Assembly: GCA_000436835.1 (NCBI GenBank)
Contig: FR889161.1
Span: forward strand, 120,890 to 184,889
DNA: 64,000 nt
From: Eubacterium sp. CAG:251
GTDB taxonomy: Bacteria; Bacillota; Clostridia; Oscillospirales; Acutalibacteraceae
Reading direction: 5' to 3'
Below, piece after piece: positions 8,305 through 18,042 of this stretch. The notes below the pieces were generated by a model. That model was not told the origin of the DNA and ran no database searches. It saw nothing but the letters and a program-made list of their open reading frames with translations. The position numbers and the translations under genes are program-made. Every line of letters starts with the position of its first letter. Position 1 is the stretch's first letter.

Positions 8305-11100
8305 ATGGATTATAATCAAACATTAAATTTACCAAAAACCGATTTTCCTATGCGTGCAGGCTTGCCTAAAAGAGAGCCTGAATTTTTGGCACGCTGGGAA
8401 GCAAATGACCAATACAAGAAGCTTATGGACCATAACGACGGCAAGCCGCTTTTCGTTTTGCACGACGGCCCTCCATATGCTAACGGCGATATCCATATCG
8501 GCCATGCTCTTAATAAAACACTTAAGGACTTTATTGTCAGATATAAGAATATGACAGGCTTTAAGTCACCTTATGTTCCGGGTTGGGATACTCACGGTCT
8601 TCCGACTGAGCTTGCCGCAAGAAAGAAAGCAGGCATCAGTGCCGAAACTAATATTTCAGACCTTGAACTTCGTAAGATTTGCCGTGATACTGCACTTGGT
8701 TTTGTTGATATTCAAAGAGAATCTTTTAAGCGCCTTGGTATTATCGGTGAATGGGATAATCCTTATATTACCCTTAAAAAGGAATTTGAAGAGGAACAAA
8801 TCAAGGTGTTTGCAACAATGGCAAACAAGGGCTATATTTACAAGGGATTAAAGCCGGTTTATTGGTGTCCTGATTGTAATACCGCTCTTGCAGAGGCTGA
8901 AATTGAATATGCCGAGGACCCTTGTCATTCAATCTATGTTAAGTTTAATGTAACCGATGACCTTGGCAAGCTTACTGCTATGGGCGCTGATTTGAGCAAA
9001 ACATATTTTGTAATTTGGACAACAACAACTTGGACTCTTCCTGCTAACGTTGCAATTTGCGTAGGTCCTGATTTTGAATATTCACTTATTAAGTCCGGTG
9101 ACGAATATTATGTAATGGCTACCGACCTTGCCGCATCTGCTATGGAGGCAAAGGGCGTAAGCGATTATGAAACTCTCGGCGTTATTAAAGGCTCAGAGCT
9201 TGAATATATGAAAACTCAGCATCCGTTTATCGACCGTACATCTCTTGTTATTGTCGGCGACCACGTTACTCTTGAAAGCGGTACGGGTTGCGTTCACACT
9301 GCACCGGGTCACGGTATTGAGGACTTTGTAGTATGTAAAAATTATCCTGAAATTCCTATTATTGTTCCTGTTGATGCTAAGGGCAGGCTCACTGAGGAAG
9401 CAGGAATGTTTGCAGGCTTAACAACCGAAGAGGCTAACAAGCCTATTGCACTTCATCTTGAAAAAATCGGTGCTCTTTTTGCACTTAAAAAAATCGAACA
9501 CCAATATCCGCATTGCTGGAGATGTCATAAGCCTGTTATTTTCAGAGCTACAAGCCAGTGGTTCTGCTCTGTTGATGATTTTAAGGATGAGGCTGTTAAG
9601 GCTGCGGAGGACGTTAAATGGTTCCCTGAATGGGGTAAGGACCGTTTGCAGTCAATGGTTAAGGAACGTGCTGACTGGTGTATTTCACGTCAGAGAAAAT
9701 GGGGCGTTCCAATCCCTGTTGTATATTGCCAGGATTGCGGCAAGGAAATCATTGACAACGATATTATGATGAAGGTTTCAAAGATTTTCGGCGAAGAAGG
9801 CAGTGATGCTTGGTTTGCTCACGATACAGAATATTTCCTTCCTGAAGGCTTCAAATGTCCTCATTGCGGCAGTGCTAAGGGATTTGATAAAGAAAAGGAT
9901 ATTATGGATGTTTGGTTCGATTCAGGTTCTTCTCACGCTGCAGTTTGCGCAAGGAGAAAATACCTCAAAGTTCCTGCTGACGTATATCTTGAGGGTGCTG
10001 ACCAATACAGAGGTTGGTTCCAATCATCACTTCTTACTTCTGTTGCAGGCGGCCACGGCGCTCCGTATAAGCAAATTATTACTCACGGCTGGACTGTTGA
10101 CGGCGAAGGCAAAAAAATGTCTAAGTCACTCGGTAACGGTATTGCTCCGCAGGAAATTATCAGCAAATACGGCGCAGATATTCTTCGTCTTTGGGTTGCA
10201 AGTGCCGATTATCATGCAGATATCCGTATCAGCCCTGAAATCTTGAAACAGATTTCAGATAACTACCGTAAGCTTCGTAATACGGCAAGATATTGCCTTT
10301 CAAACCTCTATGATTTTGACCCGGATAAAGATATGGTTTCAAATGATGAGCTTGAGGAGCTTGATAAGTATGCTCTTATGAAGCTTGACGAGGTTATTAA
10401 GATTGCAAGAGATGCATTTGAGGTTTATGATTATCATACAGCAGCTCATTCACTCCATAATTTCTGCGTAGTTGAAATGAGTAACTTCTACTTTGATGTT
10501 CTTAAGGATAGACTTTATACATCTGCTCCGCAGAGCAAGACAAGACGTGCAGCTCAAACAGTTCTTTATAAGGTGCTTGACGCTCTTACTCTTGTTCTTA
10601 CTCCGATTCTTGCATTTACTGCTGATGAAATTTGGCAGTCAATGCCTCATGATAAGAGCAGAAACGGTGAATCGCCGCTCTTTAATGAAATTCCTCAGCC
10701 TGATTTTATAGAGGCAGACAGTGATTTCATTGCTAAGTGGGACAGAATTCATGCAGTAAGATTTGACGTTCAAAAGGCGCTTGAACTTGCAAGAAACGAA
10801 AAGATTATCGGCAAGCCGCTTGAGGCAAAGGTTTCTCTTTATGCAGACGGTGAGCTTTACGACTTCTTGAAGAGTGTTGAAGCTCAGCTTCCTGAAATCT
10901 TTATTACCTCCGGCGTAAGCGTTGAAAAAGGCGAGGGCGAGGTTAAAGGCGATGTTGAGGGCTTGAGCATAACAGTTTCTAAGGCTGACGGTGAAAAGTG
11001 CGAACGTTGCTGGAAGTTCTCATATACAGTAGGTCAGGATGCAAACCATCCAACTCTTTGCGCTCATTGTTCGCAAGTAATGAAGGAACTTTCATTATAA
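8305..11100 (+). CDS. ileS: Isoleucyl-tRNA synthetase
   Basis: A 931-residue class I synthetase charging tRNA-Ile. HIGH is at residues 64-67 in PPYANGDIHIGHAL. The editing (CP1) domain contains TWTLPANVA and the GTGCVHTAPGHG segment. KMSKS is near residue 605. A C-terminal zinc finger has Cys pairs CERC (~899) and CAHC (~919-922). The length and zinc site fit the bacterial IleRS class 1. It starts 21 bases after divIVA behind AAGGAG. No T-box leader fits in that gap, so any control must act on the upstream operon promoter. Confidence 0.98.
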   Translation: MDYNQTLNLPKTDFPMRAGLPKREPEFLARWEANDQYKKLMDHNDGKPLFVLHDGPPYANGDIHIGHALNKTLKDFIVRYKNMTGFKSPYVPGWDTHGLPTELAARKKAGISAETNISDLELRKICRDTALGFVDIQRESFKRLGIIGEWDNPYITLKKEFEEEQIKVFATMANKGYIYKGLKPVYWCPDCNTALAEAEIEYAEDPCHSIYVKFNVTDDLGKLTAMGADLSKTYFVIWTTTTWTLPANVAICVGPDFEYSLIKSGDEYYVMATDLAASAMEAKGVSDYETLGVIKGSELEYMKTQHPFIDRTSLVIVGDHVTLESGTGCVHTAPGHGIEDFVVCKNYPEIPIIVPVDAKGRLTEEAGMFAGLTTEEANKPIALHLEKIGALFALKKIEHQYPHCWRCHKPVIFRATSQWFCSVDDFKDEAVKAAEDVKWFPEWGKDRLQSMVKERADWCISRQRKWGVPIPVVYCQDCGKEIIDNDIMMKVSKIFGEEGSDAWFAHDTEYFLPEGFKCPHCGSAKGFDKEKDIMDVWFDSGSSHAAVCARRKYLKVPADVYLEGADQYRGWFQSSLLTSVAGGHGAPYKQIITHGWTVDGEGKKMSKSLGNGIAPQEIISKYGADILRLWVASADYHADIRISPEILKQISDNYRKLRNTARYCLSNLYDFDPDKDMVSNDELEELDKYALMKLDEVIKIARDAFEVYDYHTAAHSLHNFCVVEMSNFYFDVLKDRLYTSAPQSKTRRAAQTVLYKVLDALTLVLTPILAFTADEIWQSMPHDKSRNGESPLFNEIPQPDFIEADSDFIAKWDRIHAVRFDVQKALELARNEKIIGKPLEAKVSLYADGELYDFLKSVEAQLPEIFITSGVSVEKGEGEVKGDVEGLSITVSKADGEKCERCWKFSYTVGQDANHPTLCAHCSQVMKELSL

Positions 11101-11111
11101 ATATTTTTAAT

Positions 11112-11139
11112 AGGCACACACCAAAAATGATGTGTGCCT
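11112..11139 (+). other. Intercistronic hairpin between ileS and lspA
   Basis: A 9-bp perfect stem (AGGCACACA / TGTGTGCCT) with a 10-base loop, lying 12 bases after the ileS stop. No T-run follows, so it is not a standard terminator. It could be an mRNA processing or stability element separating ileS from lspA expression. Confidence 0.5.
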
Positions 11140-11165
11140 GATTTGCTATAAAACGGAGAGGTTTT

Positions 11166-11660
11166 GTGAAGTTAAAAAATAAAAAAATATGGTGTACGGT
11201 TATGATTGTGATAATTGTTGCCATTGATCAAATAACTAAATATTTTGCAAAAGCCTGTCTTTACGGTAAAGGCGCAAAGCCGTTTATTAAAGGTGTAGTC
11301 GAGTTCGTTTATGCTCAAAATACAGGAGTTGCTTTTTCTATGTTTGACGGGGGACGTTGGTTTTTTGTAGCACTGACCGCTGTTGTTCTTCTGTTTTGCA
11401 TATTATATATGTATAAGGGCAAGGGGCAAAACAACCTTTGGCTTTTTTGGTCGCTCGGAGTTATAGTGTCGGGTGCAATAGGCAATTTGATAGACAGAAT
11501 TTATCTTGGCTACGTAATTGATTTTATTAATCCGACCTTTGTTAATTTTGCAGTGTTTAATATAGCGGATTGCGCAGTAACATTGGGAACGATAAGTCTT
11601 ATGGCTTACCTTGTTTTTGATATATTTAAAAAGGAGAACAAGGATGAGCCAAAAAATTGA
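11166..11660 (+). CDS. lspA: Lipoprotein signal peptidase II
   Basis: LspA cleaves signal peptides from prolipoproteins after lipid transfer. The 164-residue protein has four membrane segments and the family motifs: the NTGVAFSMF segment, GNLIDRIYLG with a catalytic Asp near 110, and FNIADCAVTLG with the second catalytic Asp near 135. It begins with GTG, 5-6 bases after GGAGAGG. It overlaps the following pseudouridine synthase gene by 17 bases, the common lspA-rluD pairing. Likely substrates in the window are the lipoproteins at 50674 and 55531. Confidence 0.97.
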   Translation: MKLKNKKIWCTVMIVIIVAIDQITKYFAKACLYGKGAKPFIKGVVEFVYAQNTGVAFSMFDGGRWFFVALTAVVLLFCILYMYKGKGQNNLWLFWSLGVIVSGAIGNLIDRIYLGYVIDFINPTFVNFAVFNIADCAVTLGTISLMAYLVFDIFKKENKDEPKN

Positions 11661-12567
11661 ATTATCTGTTTCAAATGAATTTTCAGGCGTCAGGATAGAT
11701 AAGTTTTTGGCTGAAAATATCGATTTTTTAACAAGAAGTATGATATCAAAGCTTATCGAAAACGGCAATGTGTTCGTGTTTGACAAAATCGCTCAAAAAA
11801 GCTATAAATGCAAGGCGGGCGATGAAATCAGCGTGAATGTGCCAAAGCCTCGTGTGCTTGAAACAAAGGCTGAAAATATACCGCTTGATATAGTGTATGA
11901 GGACAGCGACCTTTTAGTTGTTAATAAGCCTAAGGGAATGGTTGTTCACCCTGCTCCCGGTAATTATGAAGGCACGCTTGTTAATGCACTTTTATATCAT
12001 TGCGGCAACAGCTTAAGCGGTATTAACGGTGTAATACGTCCCGGAATAGTTCATAGAATTGATAAGGATACTTCGGGGCTTTTAATAGTAGCAAAAAACG
12101 ATTTTTCCCATTTGCATCTTGCCCAGCAGATTAAAGAACATTCCTTTTATCGTGCATATCAGGCAGTTGTATACGGAAATATTAAAGAGGATAAGGGAAC
12201 GGTAAACGAGCCTATCGGCAGAAGTCCTAAGGACAGAAAGCGTATGGCTGTAGTTTACAAAAATTCAAGAAACGCAATCACTCATTATGAAGTTTTGAAG
12301 CGTTTCGGTAATTTTACTCATATAAAGTGCATACTCGAAACGGGAAGAACTCACCAAATAAGAGTTCACATGGCTTATCTCGGTCATCCGCTTGCAGGCG
12401 ACAGCGTTTACGGGCCTAAAAAGGTTATCACCAAGCTTTCAGGTCAATGCCTTCACGCAGGCGAGATTGGCTTTGTTCATCCGAGAACGAATGAATATTT
12501 GCACTTTACTTCACCTTTGCCTGATTATTTTACTGATTTTTTGGCAGAGCTTGAAAGAAAACAATAA
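11644..12567 (+). CDS. rluD: RluA/RluD-family 23S rRNA pseudouridine synthase
   Basis: A 307-residue enzyme with an N-terminal S4 RNA-binding domain (~12-60) and a pseudouridine synthase domain. The catalytic Asp is near residue 140 in GIVHRIDKDTSGL, and the RTHQIRVHMAYLGHPLAGD motif is present. The start is the ATG at 11644 behind AAGGAGAACAAGG. An upstream in-frame start at 11611 has no ribosome site and would lie inside lspA. By position and domain layout it fits the YlyB/RluD group, but the exact uridines modified cannot be told from sequence. Confidence 0.92.
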   Translation: MSQKIELSVSNEFSGVRIDKFLAENIDFLTRSMISKLIENGNVFVFDKIAQKSYKCKAGDEISVNVPKPRVLETKAENIPLDIVYEDSDLLVVNKPKGMVVHPAPGNYEGTLVNALLYHCGNSLSGINGVIRPGIVHRIDKDTSGLLIVAKNDFSHLHLAQQIKEHSFYRAYQAVVYGNIKEDKGTVNEPIGRSPKDRKRMAVVYKNSRNAITHYEVLKRFGNFTHIKCILETGRTHQIRVHMAYLGHPLAGDSVYGPKKVITKLSGQCLHAGEIGFVHPRTNEYLHFTSPLPDYFTDFLAELERKQ

Positions 12568-12584
12568 TACCGTGAGGATTTAGG

Positions 12585-13448
12585 ATGGAAAAAACTTTTG
12601 AAAATTGGCTTGTGGTATCGGATATCGACGGTACTCTTAATAATAAAATCCGCAAGCTGCCAAAAAGAAATTATGATGCAATTAAAAAATTCACTGATTT
12701 AGGCGGTAATTTCACTCTCGCTTCAGGTAGGCTTCAGTCAAGCCTTGAAAGAAATTATAACAGAATAACGCCCAATCAGCCTGCCGTTGTTTTAAACGGT
12801 GCAGGGCTTTATGATTATAAGGAAAAGAAAATGCTTTGGCGAAGCACAATCGGAGAAAAAGGACGTGACTTTGTAAAGCTTGTTGAAAAAGAATATAACA
12901 AGTTTTTTAAAAGCGTTGATATAGGAATTTATTTTGACGATTATGTTTATATTGTTAAAAACGGACTTTTTGCAAGTGCAACAATGCATTTTGACAAGGC
13001 TCATTTTGAAGTGGTTAAATCTATTGACGATGTACCGAAAGACGGCTGGATGAAGGTTATTTTTTGGTCCAATCCAATTACAATTAAGTCGCTTCAAAAA
13101 TTTATTGACAAAAACGAAAACCCCGACGCTAACTTTATGTCCTCATCTGTTTGCACGATTGAAATGCTTCAAAAAGGCACTCATAAGGGTGTCGGCATTA
13201 TGAAACTTGCAGATATGCTCGGCATAGATAAAAGCCATGTTGCGGCAATCGGGGATTATTATAATGACTGGGATATGCTCAAAACAGTTGGGCTTCCCGC
13301 CTGTGCAGGTCAAGCTCCCGCACCTATACACAATATTTGTAAATTTGAGGCTTGCCATTGCAACAAGGGCTGTGTTGCCGATTTGCTTGAATATATTATG
13401 TCCGGCAAGGCTGAAGAAGATATTAAGAAAGAAAATAATAAAAAGTAG
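12585..13448 (+). CDS. HAD-superfamily phosphatase (Cof type)
   Basis: A 287-residue HAD hydrolase with the nucleophile motif VVSDIDGTL (Asp13, Asp15), the Ser/Thr motif LASGR, a type C2 cap (~80-190), the motif III lysine region, and the GDYYNDWDML acid motif near 222-231. This is the Cof/YkrA group, whose members dephosphorylate sugar phosphates, PLP or FMN; the substrate cannot be assigned here. The C-terminus has the CKFEACHC...GCVADLLEYI segment seen in the subgroup. It lies 17 bases after the rluD-type gene and 8 before nfo. Confidence 0.85.
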   Translation: MEKTFENWLVVSDIDGTLNNKIRKLPKRNYDAIKKFTDLGGNFTLASGRLQSSLERNYNRITPNQPAVVLNGAGLYDYKEKKMLWRSTIGEKGRDFVKLVEKEYNKFFKSVDIGIYFDDYVYIVKNGLFASATMHFDKAHFEVVKSIDDVPKDGWMKVIFWSNPITIKSLQKFIDKNENPDANFMSSSVCTIEMLQKGTHKGVGIMKLADMLGIDKSHVAAIGDYYNDWDMLKTVGLPACAGQAPAPIHNICKFEACHCNKGCVADLLEYIMSGKAEEDIKKENNKK

Positions 13449-13456
13449 GTAATCTT

Positions 13457-14290
13457 ATGTTGACTATTGGTGCACATTTGAGTGCTTCTAAGGGATATAC
13501 GGCGATGCTTAAGCAAGCTGTGGAAATAGGCGCTAACACTTTTCAGTTTTTTACACGTAATCCGAGGGGTGGAAGTGCAAAGGCTATTGACGAAAATGAC
13601 GTGAATGAGTTTTTAAAACTTATGGAAGAAAATGATTTTCCCGTAATTTTGGCTCATGCGCCTTATACGCTTAATCTTTGCTCGGCTAAGCCTGAAACAA
13701 GGGAGTTTGCAAGAAACACATTTTTAGATGATTTAAAAAGAATGGAATATACTCCTCATCAGCTTTATAATTTCCATCCGGGTTCTCATACGGGTCAGGG
13801 CGCAGAGGTCGGAATTGACCTTATAGCCGGGGCACTTAATAAGGTGCTTTTCCCTGAAATGACTACCACTGTTTTGCTTGAAACCATGGCAGGCAAGGGA
13901 ACAGAGATTGGCAGAAGCTTTGAGGAACTTCGTGCAATTATTGATAAGGTGGAGCTTGATGATAAAGTCGGCGTTTGCCTTGACACGTGCCATGTTAATG
14001 ATGCCGGCTATGACGTAGTTAATAATCTTGACGGCGTTTTGGAGGAATTTGATAAGGTAATCGGTCTTGACAGGCTCAAGGCAATACATCTCAATGATTC
14101 TAAAAATCCGCTTGGCGCCCATAAGGACAGGCACGAGAAAATCGGCGAGGGCTATATCGGCAAGGATGCTATGGAAAGAATTATTAATCATCCAAGCCTT
14201 AAAAACCTTCCGTTTTATCTTGAAACGCCGAATGATATTGACGGCTATGCTAAAGAAATTGCGCTTTTAAGGTCTTTATATAAAGGATAA
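13457..14290 (+). CDS. nfo: Deoxyribonuclease IV (AP endonuclease)
   Basis: A 277-residue TIM-barrel enzyme that cleaves DNA 5' of abasic sites in base excision repair. Family motifs are IGAHLSASKG at the start, the NFHPGSH metal-ligand segment, LLETMAG, VCLDTCHVNDAGYD, and HLNDSKNPLGAHKDRHEKIGEG. These hold the His/Glu/Asp ligands of the tri-zinc site. The length matches the family (~280). The start is an ATG behind a weak GTAGG site directly after the HAD gene. Confidence 0.96.
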   Translation: MLTIGAHLSASKGYTAMLKQAVEIGANTFQFFTRNPRGGSAKAIDENDVNEFLKLMEENDFPVILAHAPYTLNLCSAKPETREFARNTFLDDLKRMEYTPHQLYNFHPGSHTGQGAEVGIDLIAGALNKVLFPEMTTTVLLETMAGKGTEIGRSFEELRAIIDKVELDDKVGVCLDTCHVNDAGYDVVNNLDGVLEEFDKVIGLDRLKAIHLNDSKNPLGAHKDRHEKIGEGYIGKDAMERIINHPSLKNLPFYLETPNDIDGYAKEIALLRSLYKG

Positions 14291-14314
14291 GAGAAAGTAA
14301 AGAGAGGTAAAATT

Positions 14315-15370
14315 ATGAGTATTGAAAAAAGATTTTTTGGAAAGCTTGACGGCAAGGGCAATGTTGATATTTATAAAATCACTAATAAAAACGGCGCATT
14401 TGTTGAGCTTATGACTCTCGGCGCAGGTATTCATTCTATTAATGTACCTGACAGAAACGGCAAGCTCGGCGATGTTGTTTTGGGCTTTGACGATGTTAAT
14501 AATTATCTTAATCCCGACCTCGGATATCAGGGTCTTGTAGTCGGCAGATATGCTAACAGAATACGTGACGCAAAGTTTTCTATGGACGGTGTGGAGTATA
14601 ACACTCCTAAAAATCAAGGCACTTGGACTCTTCACGGCGGCGGTCGTTTCAGTTTTAATATTTGGGAGGTTAAGGAAACAGGCAACGATTTTGTTGTATT
14701 TTCTTTCTTCTCACCCGATATGCAGGACGGATTTCCCGGCAATTTCACAATGAACGTTAAATATACATTCGACGACAGCAATACTCTCAAAATCGAATAT
14801 TTTGTTTTATCTGATAAAAAGACGGTTGCAAATCCGACAAATCACGCATATTTCAATCTTTCAGCAGACAGTTCAAAAACTGTTGAAGACGAATATTTGC
14901 AGGTTAATGCCGATAAATTTACCGAAACCGACGATACCCAGCTTCCCACCGGCGAGCTTGGTTTGGTTGAGGGCACTATGATGGATTTCAGAACCTTGCA
15001 TAAAATCGGCGATAAAATTGATGAGCCTTTTAGGGCAATTATTGAGGGCATAGGCTATGATAATAACTACTGCCTTTGTGATAAAAAACTCGGCGAACTT
15101 ACGCAGGCGGCTGTGCTTTATGATGAAGCATCGGGCAGGCAGATGCAGGTTTATACCGACCTTGTTGGAATTCAGGTTTATTGCGGCGGTTGGCTTGCAA
15201 AGGACGGCAATCCGGGAAAGGGCGATTCCAAAGTGACCTTCCGCCGTGGCGTTGCACTTGAAACTCAGTTCTATCCTGATTCTGTTAATCATTCCAATTT
15301 CCCGTTTAAGTTTGTTGAGCCAAACGAGGAATTTAAGACAACAACGGAATTTAGATTTTCGGTGAAATAA
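14315..15370 (+). CDS. galM: Aldose 1-epimerase
   Basis: A 351-residue mutarotase that interconverts alpha and beta anomers of galactose and glucose. It shows NRIRDAKF, LHGGGRFSFNIWEV, NPTNHAYFNLS with the catalytic His near 177, and the C-terminal RRGVALETQFYPDSVNH segment with the catalytic Glu. The start follows AAAGAGAGG. It is the last gene of the rightward run and ends at a strong bidirectional terminator. No galK or galT is nearby, so it may serve general sugar uptake. Confidence 0.93.
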   Translation: MSIEKRFFGKLDGKGNVDIYKITNKNGAFVELMTLGAGIHSINVPDRNGKLGDVVLGFDDVNNYLNPDLGYQGLVVGRYANRIRDAKFSMDGVEYNTPKNQGTWTLHGGGRFSFNIWEVKETGNDFVVFSFFSPDMQDGFPGNFTMNVKYTFDDSNTLKIEYFVLSDKKTVANPTNHAYFNLSADSSKTVEDEYLQVNADKFTETDDTQLPTGELGLVEGTMMDFRTLHKIGDKIDEPFRAIIEGIGYDNNYCLCDKKLGELTQAAVLYDEASGRQMQVYTDLVGIQVYCGGWLAKDGNPGKGDSKVTFRRGVALETQFYPDSVNHSNFPFKFVEPNEEFKTTTEFRFSVK

Positions 15371-15386
15371 TTTAACAAATATAATA

Positions 15387-15420
15387 AAAAACGGGCAGTT
15401 CACAACGAACTGCCCGTTTT
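15387..15420. terminator. Bidirectional terminator between galM and serA
   Basis: An 11-bp perfect stem (ACGGGCAGTTC / GAACTGCCCGT) with a 5-base loop, flanked by A-run on the left and T-run on the right. It serves galM on the plus strand and serA on the minus strand. Confidence 0.92.
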
Positions 15421-15445
15421 GCTATGCTGTTATTAAAAATATGTT

Positions 15446-16606
15446 TTAGTAAATAGACCTAACTTTGATTACACCGTTAATTGCTGTTATATCGTCAAGC
15501 ACCTTTTGAGCAGGGGTTTCGTCAACATCAATAATTGAGTAAGCTGTTTCGCCTCTGTTTTTATCCTCAAATGATGCAATATTAATTCCGTCACGGCTGA
15601 TTGTATCTGTAATTGTCGCAATCATATTCGGCTGATTCTTATGAATAACGGTAATTCTTGAAACACCCGATTTTGCCATTGAAACAGCAGGGAGGTTTAC
15701 TGAATTTTTAATGTTTCCGTTTTCAAGGTAATCAATAAGCTCATCAGCACCCATTGAAGCACAGTTTTCTTCGCTTTCAGGAGTGCTTGCACCAAGGTGA
15801 GGCATTGCGATAACTCCGTCAATTCCGATGATATCAGCTGATGGGAAATCTGTAACATACGCCGCCATTTTTCCTTCTTCAAGAGCGTCAACTATTGCCT
15901 GCGAATCAGCAAGGTCACCACGTGCAAAGTTGAGAACCCTGACTGTGTTTTTCATTTTATCGATAGACTCTGTGCAAATCATTTTTCTTGTATCGTCTGT
16001 AAGCGGTACGTGAAGGGTGATATAATCAGCAACAGGGAAAATTTCGTCAAGATTGTTGTTGACTGTTATCCCTGCTTTAAGAGCAACACCTGCCGGCAAG
16101 AATGGGTCATAACCGATAACGTTCATACCAAGGTCAACTGCGGCTTCGGCAACAAGGCGACCGATAGCTCCAAGACCGATTACTGCAAGCGTTTTACCCT
16201 TGATTTCAGGACCTGCAAATGCACTCTTGCCCTTTTCGACTGTTTTACCTACGTTGTCGCCCTCGTCTTTAATGGTTTTGCACCAATCAATAGCTTTAGT
16301 CACCTTACGGCTTGAAAGGAGTAAACCGCAAATTACAAGCTCCTTAACGGCGTTTGCATTAGCACCCGGAGTGTTAAATACTGCAATGCCGAGGTCTGTG
16401 CATTTTGGAATAGGAATGTTGTTTACGCCTGCGCCTGCTCTTGCGATTGCGAGAAGTGATGACGGCATTTCCATATCGTGCATAGCCGCACTTCTTACCA
16501 TAATTGCGTCAGGTGACTGCGCACTGTCGTCAATTGTGTATTTAGCCTCGTCAAATTTTGATAAACCTACATTTGATATTTTATTGAGAGTTTTAACAGT
16601 AAACAT
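15446..16606 (-). CDS. serA: D-3-phosphoglycerate dehydrogenase
   Basis: SerA oxidises 3-phosphoglycerate as the first step of serine synthesis. The 386-residue protein has a 2-hydroxyacid dehydrogenase fold with the NAD motif VIGLGAIGRLVAEAA (~145-160), the catalytic Arg in LNFARGDLAD, a PHLGAST His segment, and a C-terminal ACT domain (~315-386) with ITVIHKNQPNMIATIT that may bind serine. It is the short type I/ACT form common in Clostridia. Its ATG overlaps the serC stop as TAATG, so translation is coupled. Confidence 0.95.
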   Translation of the reverse strand: MFTVKTLNKISNVGLSKFDEAKYTIDDSAQSPDAIMVRSAAMHDMEMPSSLLAIARAGAGVNNIPIPKCTDLGIAVFNTPGANANAVKELVICGLLLSSRKVTKAIDWCKTIKDEGDNVGKTVEKGKSAFAGPEIKGKTLAVIGLGAIGRLVAEAAVDLGMNVIGYDPFLPAGVALKAGITVNNNLDEIFPVADYITLHVPLTDDTRKMICTESIDKMKNTVRVLNFARGDLADSQAIVDALEEGKMAAYVTDFPSADIIGIDGVIAMPHLGASTPESEENCASMGADELIDYLENGNIKNSVNLPAVSMAKSGVSRITVIHKNQPNMIATITDTISRDGINIASFEDKNRGETAYSIIDVDETPAQKVLDDITAINGVIKVRSIY

Positions 16607-17691
16607 TATTTGTTTTCCTCCTCAAACTTAGCCATAAATTCAACAAGCTTTTCAACACCTTCAATAGGCATTGCGTTATAGATAGAAGCTCTCATACCGC
16701 CGACTGTTCTGTGGCCCTTAAGGTTTACAAATCCGTTTTGCTCAGCTTCTGAAATAAATTTCTTTTCAAGCTCGTCGTCGCCGATAACAAAAGGTACATT
16801 CATAAGCGAACGGTCCTCAGGAACAACAGTGCCTTTGAATAATTTAGAATTGTCAAGAAAATTGTAAAGAATAGCGGCTTTCTTTTCGTTTCTTTCTTTC
16901 ATCTTTTCAAGACCGCCAATATCGTTTTTAATCCATTCAAGAACAAGCTTGCAAATATAAATAGTCCAACAAGGTGGGGTATTATAAAGTGAATCTGCGT
17001 CAGCCTGAATTTTGTAGTTCATCATAACAGGGGTGATATCCCTTGCGTTTCCTAAAAGGTCCTCACGAATTATGGCAACAACAAGACCTGCCGGAGCAAC
17101 GTTCTTTTGAGCGCCGAAATAAACCATACCGAACTTGCTGATGTCAAGCGGCTCGGAAAGTGCACATGAAGATACGTCTGCAATAAGCACCTTGTCGCCT
17201 ACAGGAGGGAGCTCTTTGTAAACAGTACCGTAAATAGTATTGTTCATACAAATATATACATAGTCTGCATCCTCACGGAAATCTTCAGGCTTAGTCTTTG
17301 GAATGTATGTAAATGTTTTGTCTGCAGATGAAGCTGCGGCAACAACGTCGCCGTATTTTTGAGCCTCTGCAAATGCTTTTTTAGCCCACTGACCTGTGAT
17401 AATATAATCAGCCTTGCCGCTGCCGTTCATAAAGTTAAGCGGAATAGCCGAAAATTGAGCGGATGCACCGCCCTGAAGGAATAATACCTTGTAATTGTCA
17501 GGCACATTGTAAAGCTCACGCATAAGAGCCTCTGCATCCTTAATAATCTTGTCAAATACTTTTGAGCGGTGGCTCATCTCCATAACAGACTGACCGCAGC
17601 CCTGATAATCGAGCATCTCGTCTGCTGCTTGCTTTAACACCTTTTCGGGAAGTGTTGACGGACCCGCACTGAAATTGTAAACTCTTGCCAT
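16606..17691 (-). CDS. serC: Phosphoserine aminotransferase
   Basis: SerC transaminates 3-phosphohydroxypyruvate to phosphoserine. The 361-residue class V aminotransferase begins with NFSAGPSTLPEKVL and has QGCGQSVMEMSHRS, LFLQGGASAQF, and the PLP lysine in FGAQKNVAPAG. The ATG follows AGAGAGGAAACC. It is first in the serC-serA operon. No serB is adjacent, so phosphoserine phosphatase must be elsewhere. Confidence 0.96.
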   Translation of the reverse strand: MARVYNFSAGPSTLPEKVLKQAADEMLDYQGCGQSVMEMSHRSKVFDKIIKDAEALMRELYNVPDNYKVLFLQGGASAQFSAIPLNFMNGSGKADYIITGQWAKKAFAEAQKYGDVVAAASSADKTFTYIPKTKPEDFREDADYVYICMNNTIYGTVYKELPPVGDKVLIADVSSCALSEPLDISKFGMVYFGAQKNVAPAGLVVAIIREDLLGNARDITPVMMNYKIQADADSLYNTPPCWTIYICKLVLEWIKNDIGGLEKMKERNEKKAAILYNFLDNSKLFKGTVVPEDRSLMNVPFVIGDDELEKKFISEAEQNGFVNLKGHRTVGGMRASIYNAMPIEGVEKLVEFMAKFEEENK

Positions 17692-18042
17692 AGTTGGTTT
17701 CCTCTCTTATATAAAAAATTTGATTTCTTTTAAAATCTGTATCACCTATTATACTATTGTTTAACTTTTTGTCAATGATTGATTTAAAAATTTGTGATAA
17801 TATACAACAGATTGACAATAATATAACAATATTGTTAAATATCGTGGAAATATCAGATGAAAATCGCAATAAATATGACAATTTAATGCGTTTGTATATA
17901 TCTATGTTTTTTTATATATATCCTTATTGAAAAAATATATGAACTATGATAAAATACATTTGTATAGTTGTATAGTTTTTTAGCGTAATCAGTCATACTG
18001 TTATGCTTGAGGCAAAATAATGCAACAAAAGGGGTAAAATTT
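17692..18042. other. Divergent intergenic region serC / hydrolase
   Basis: About 350 very AT-rich bases without a credible gene. It holds the serCA promoter, a perfect 14-bp palindrome TAACAATATTGTTA at 17824-17837 that could be an operator, and a plus-strand TTGAAA (17927-17932)/TAAAAT (17950-17955) pair with 17-base spacing that would serve the hydrolase at 18043. Nothing else is evident. Confidence 0.5.
17748..17775 (-). promoter_or_regulatory. serCA promoter
   Basis: On the minus strand a TTGACA box (17770-17775) and TATAAT box (17748-17753) are separated by 16 bases. This gives a leader of roughly 50 bases before serC, with no riboswitch-sized structure. Confidence 0.8.
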
